The notes below the pieces were generated by a model. The model worked only from the letters and a program-made list of their open reading frames with translations, had not been told where the DNA came from and searched no databases. Below are positions 62,057-62,368 of a stretch of 62,368 nucleotides of DNA, in pieces. Each line of letters opens with the position of its first letter. Position 1 is the stretch's first letter. Source of the stretch: Alphaproteobacteria bacterium. Lineage in GTDB: Bacteria; Pseudomonadota; Alphaproteobacteria; UBA8366; GCA-2717185. A program made the translations under genes and the position numbers. Location of the stretch: contig JBBDQU010000004.1 of assembly GCA_040905865.1 (NCBI GenBank), positions 1 through 62,368 on the forward strand, read 5' to 3'.

Positions 62057-62368
62057 GTGATCGAGGAAGCTGCGCAGCTTGCGGCTACGGCTCGGATGCT
62101 TGAGCTTGCGCAGCGCCTTCGCCTCGATCTGGCGGATACGTTCGCGCGTCACCGAGAACTGCTGGCCGACTTCCTCCAGCGTGTGGTCGGTATTCATGCC
62201 GATGCCGAAACGCATGCGCAATACCCGTTCCTCGCGCGCCGTCAGGCTGGCCAGCACACGGGTCGTGGTTTCGCGCAGATTGGCCTGGATCGCGGCGTCG
62301 GACGGCAGGATCGCGTTCTTGTCCTCGATGAAATCGCCGAGATGGCTGTCCTCCTCGTCGCCGATCGG
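62054..62368 (-). CDS. rpoD: RNA polymerase primary sigma factor RpoD, C-terminal part
   Basis: The last 104 residues of a gene running off the right edge. [19 protein letters not shown] is region 3-4 linker; [30 protein letters not shown] followed by [20 protein letters not shown] is region 4.2, which reads the -35 element. The [10 protein letters not shown] end is characteristic of RpoD/SigA. Partial at the window edge, otherwise intact. Confidence 0.96.
   Translation of the reverse strand, partial: PIGDEEDSHLGDFIEDKNAILPSDAAIQANLRETTTRVLASLTAREERVLRMRFGIGMNTDHTLEEVGQQFSVTRERIRQIEAKALRKLKHPSRSRKLRSFLDH

Noticed and set aside
1-62368. CRISPR arrays, tRNA or rRNA genes
   Set aside because: No regularly spaced direct repeats were seen, and the only CCA-ended tRNA-like structure is the tmRNA acceptor piece.

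Overview
The window looks like a chromosomal segment of a GC-rich alphaproteobacterium, probably of Rhodospirillales type. The main reasons are a circularly permuted two-piece tmRNA gene followed by an alpha-type sspB, an rpoD end, the Mla lipid-transport genes, and an ArsR-methyltransferase/metF/metH cluster. About sixty protein genes are supported. No tRNA, rRNA or CRISPR array was seen.

Layout. 1-4.1 kb: a double hairpin/terminator, then two tandem F420/LLM-type oxidoreductases, an enoyl-CoA hydratase and a family III CoA-transferase. 4.3-12.3 kb: an accessory block, all on the minus strand: a membrane protein, an orphan TAXI-type binding protein, a Tat-type DUF6134-like protein, a periplasmic cupin, two ArsM-like methyltransferases (one apparently a selenoprotein, one fused to a membrane domain), and a SigR/RsrA-like sigma/anti-sigma pair. 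Short transposase remnants (IS6/IS240-like near 7.7 kb, IS21 istB near 11.9 kb) lie at its edges. 12.3-16.6 kb: EthD, FAD oxidoreductase, 4-hydroxyphenylpyruvate dioxygenase-like and LLM genes. 16.7-19.1 kb: an MBOAT acyltransferase with an SGNH-like partner. 19.1-26.5 kb: core genes thyA-folA, ssrA, sspB, class I fumarase, ettA, mlaA-mlaC. 26.9-32.3 kb: methionine synthesis (ArsR-SAM methyltransferase fusion, metF, metH). 32.3-35.8 kb: thioesterase, diguanylate cyclase, ClC channel. 35.9-61.9 kb: a catabolic stretch (three more family III CoA-transferases, LLM oxidoreductase, Baeyer-Villiger-type monooxygenase, PhyH dioxygenase, FadJ-like fusion, thiolase-like/DUF35 pair, split TPP decarboxylase pair), interrupted by a small mercury-type operon (merR / merF / GDCCVxC) and a Phd-ParE toxin-antitoxin pair. 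The window ends in the 3' part of rpoD.

Most notable observation: the ArsM-like gene at 8567-9355 (minus) has one in-frame TGA exactly where the family has its conserved Cys (WTA-C-IAGGLP). The reading frame continues with family-like sequence for 56 more codons, and a hairpin with a G in the first two loop bases starts its loop 16 nt after the TGA, as expected of a bacterial SECIS. The gene appears to belong to a minus-strand operon headed by the SigR/RsrA-like pair, which suggests a thiol- or metalloid-responsive detoxification module.

A second notable feature is a dispersed family of 70-90 bp palindromic elements (at least five copies, near 23.2, 48.0, 51.0, 59.2 and 62.0 kb). They share an outer stem and flanks but have different inner arms that remain self-complementary. 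All functional calls are from sequence reading alone; no database search was run.
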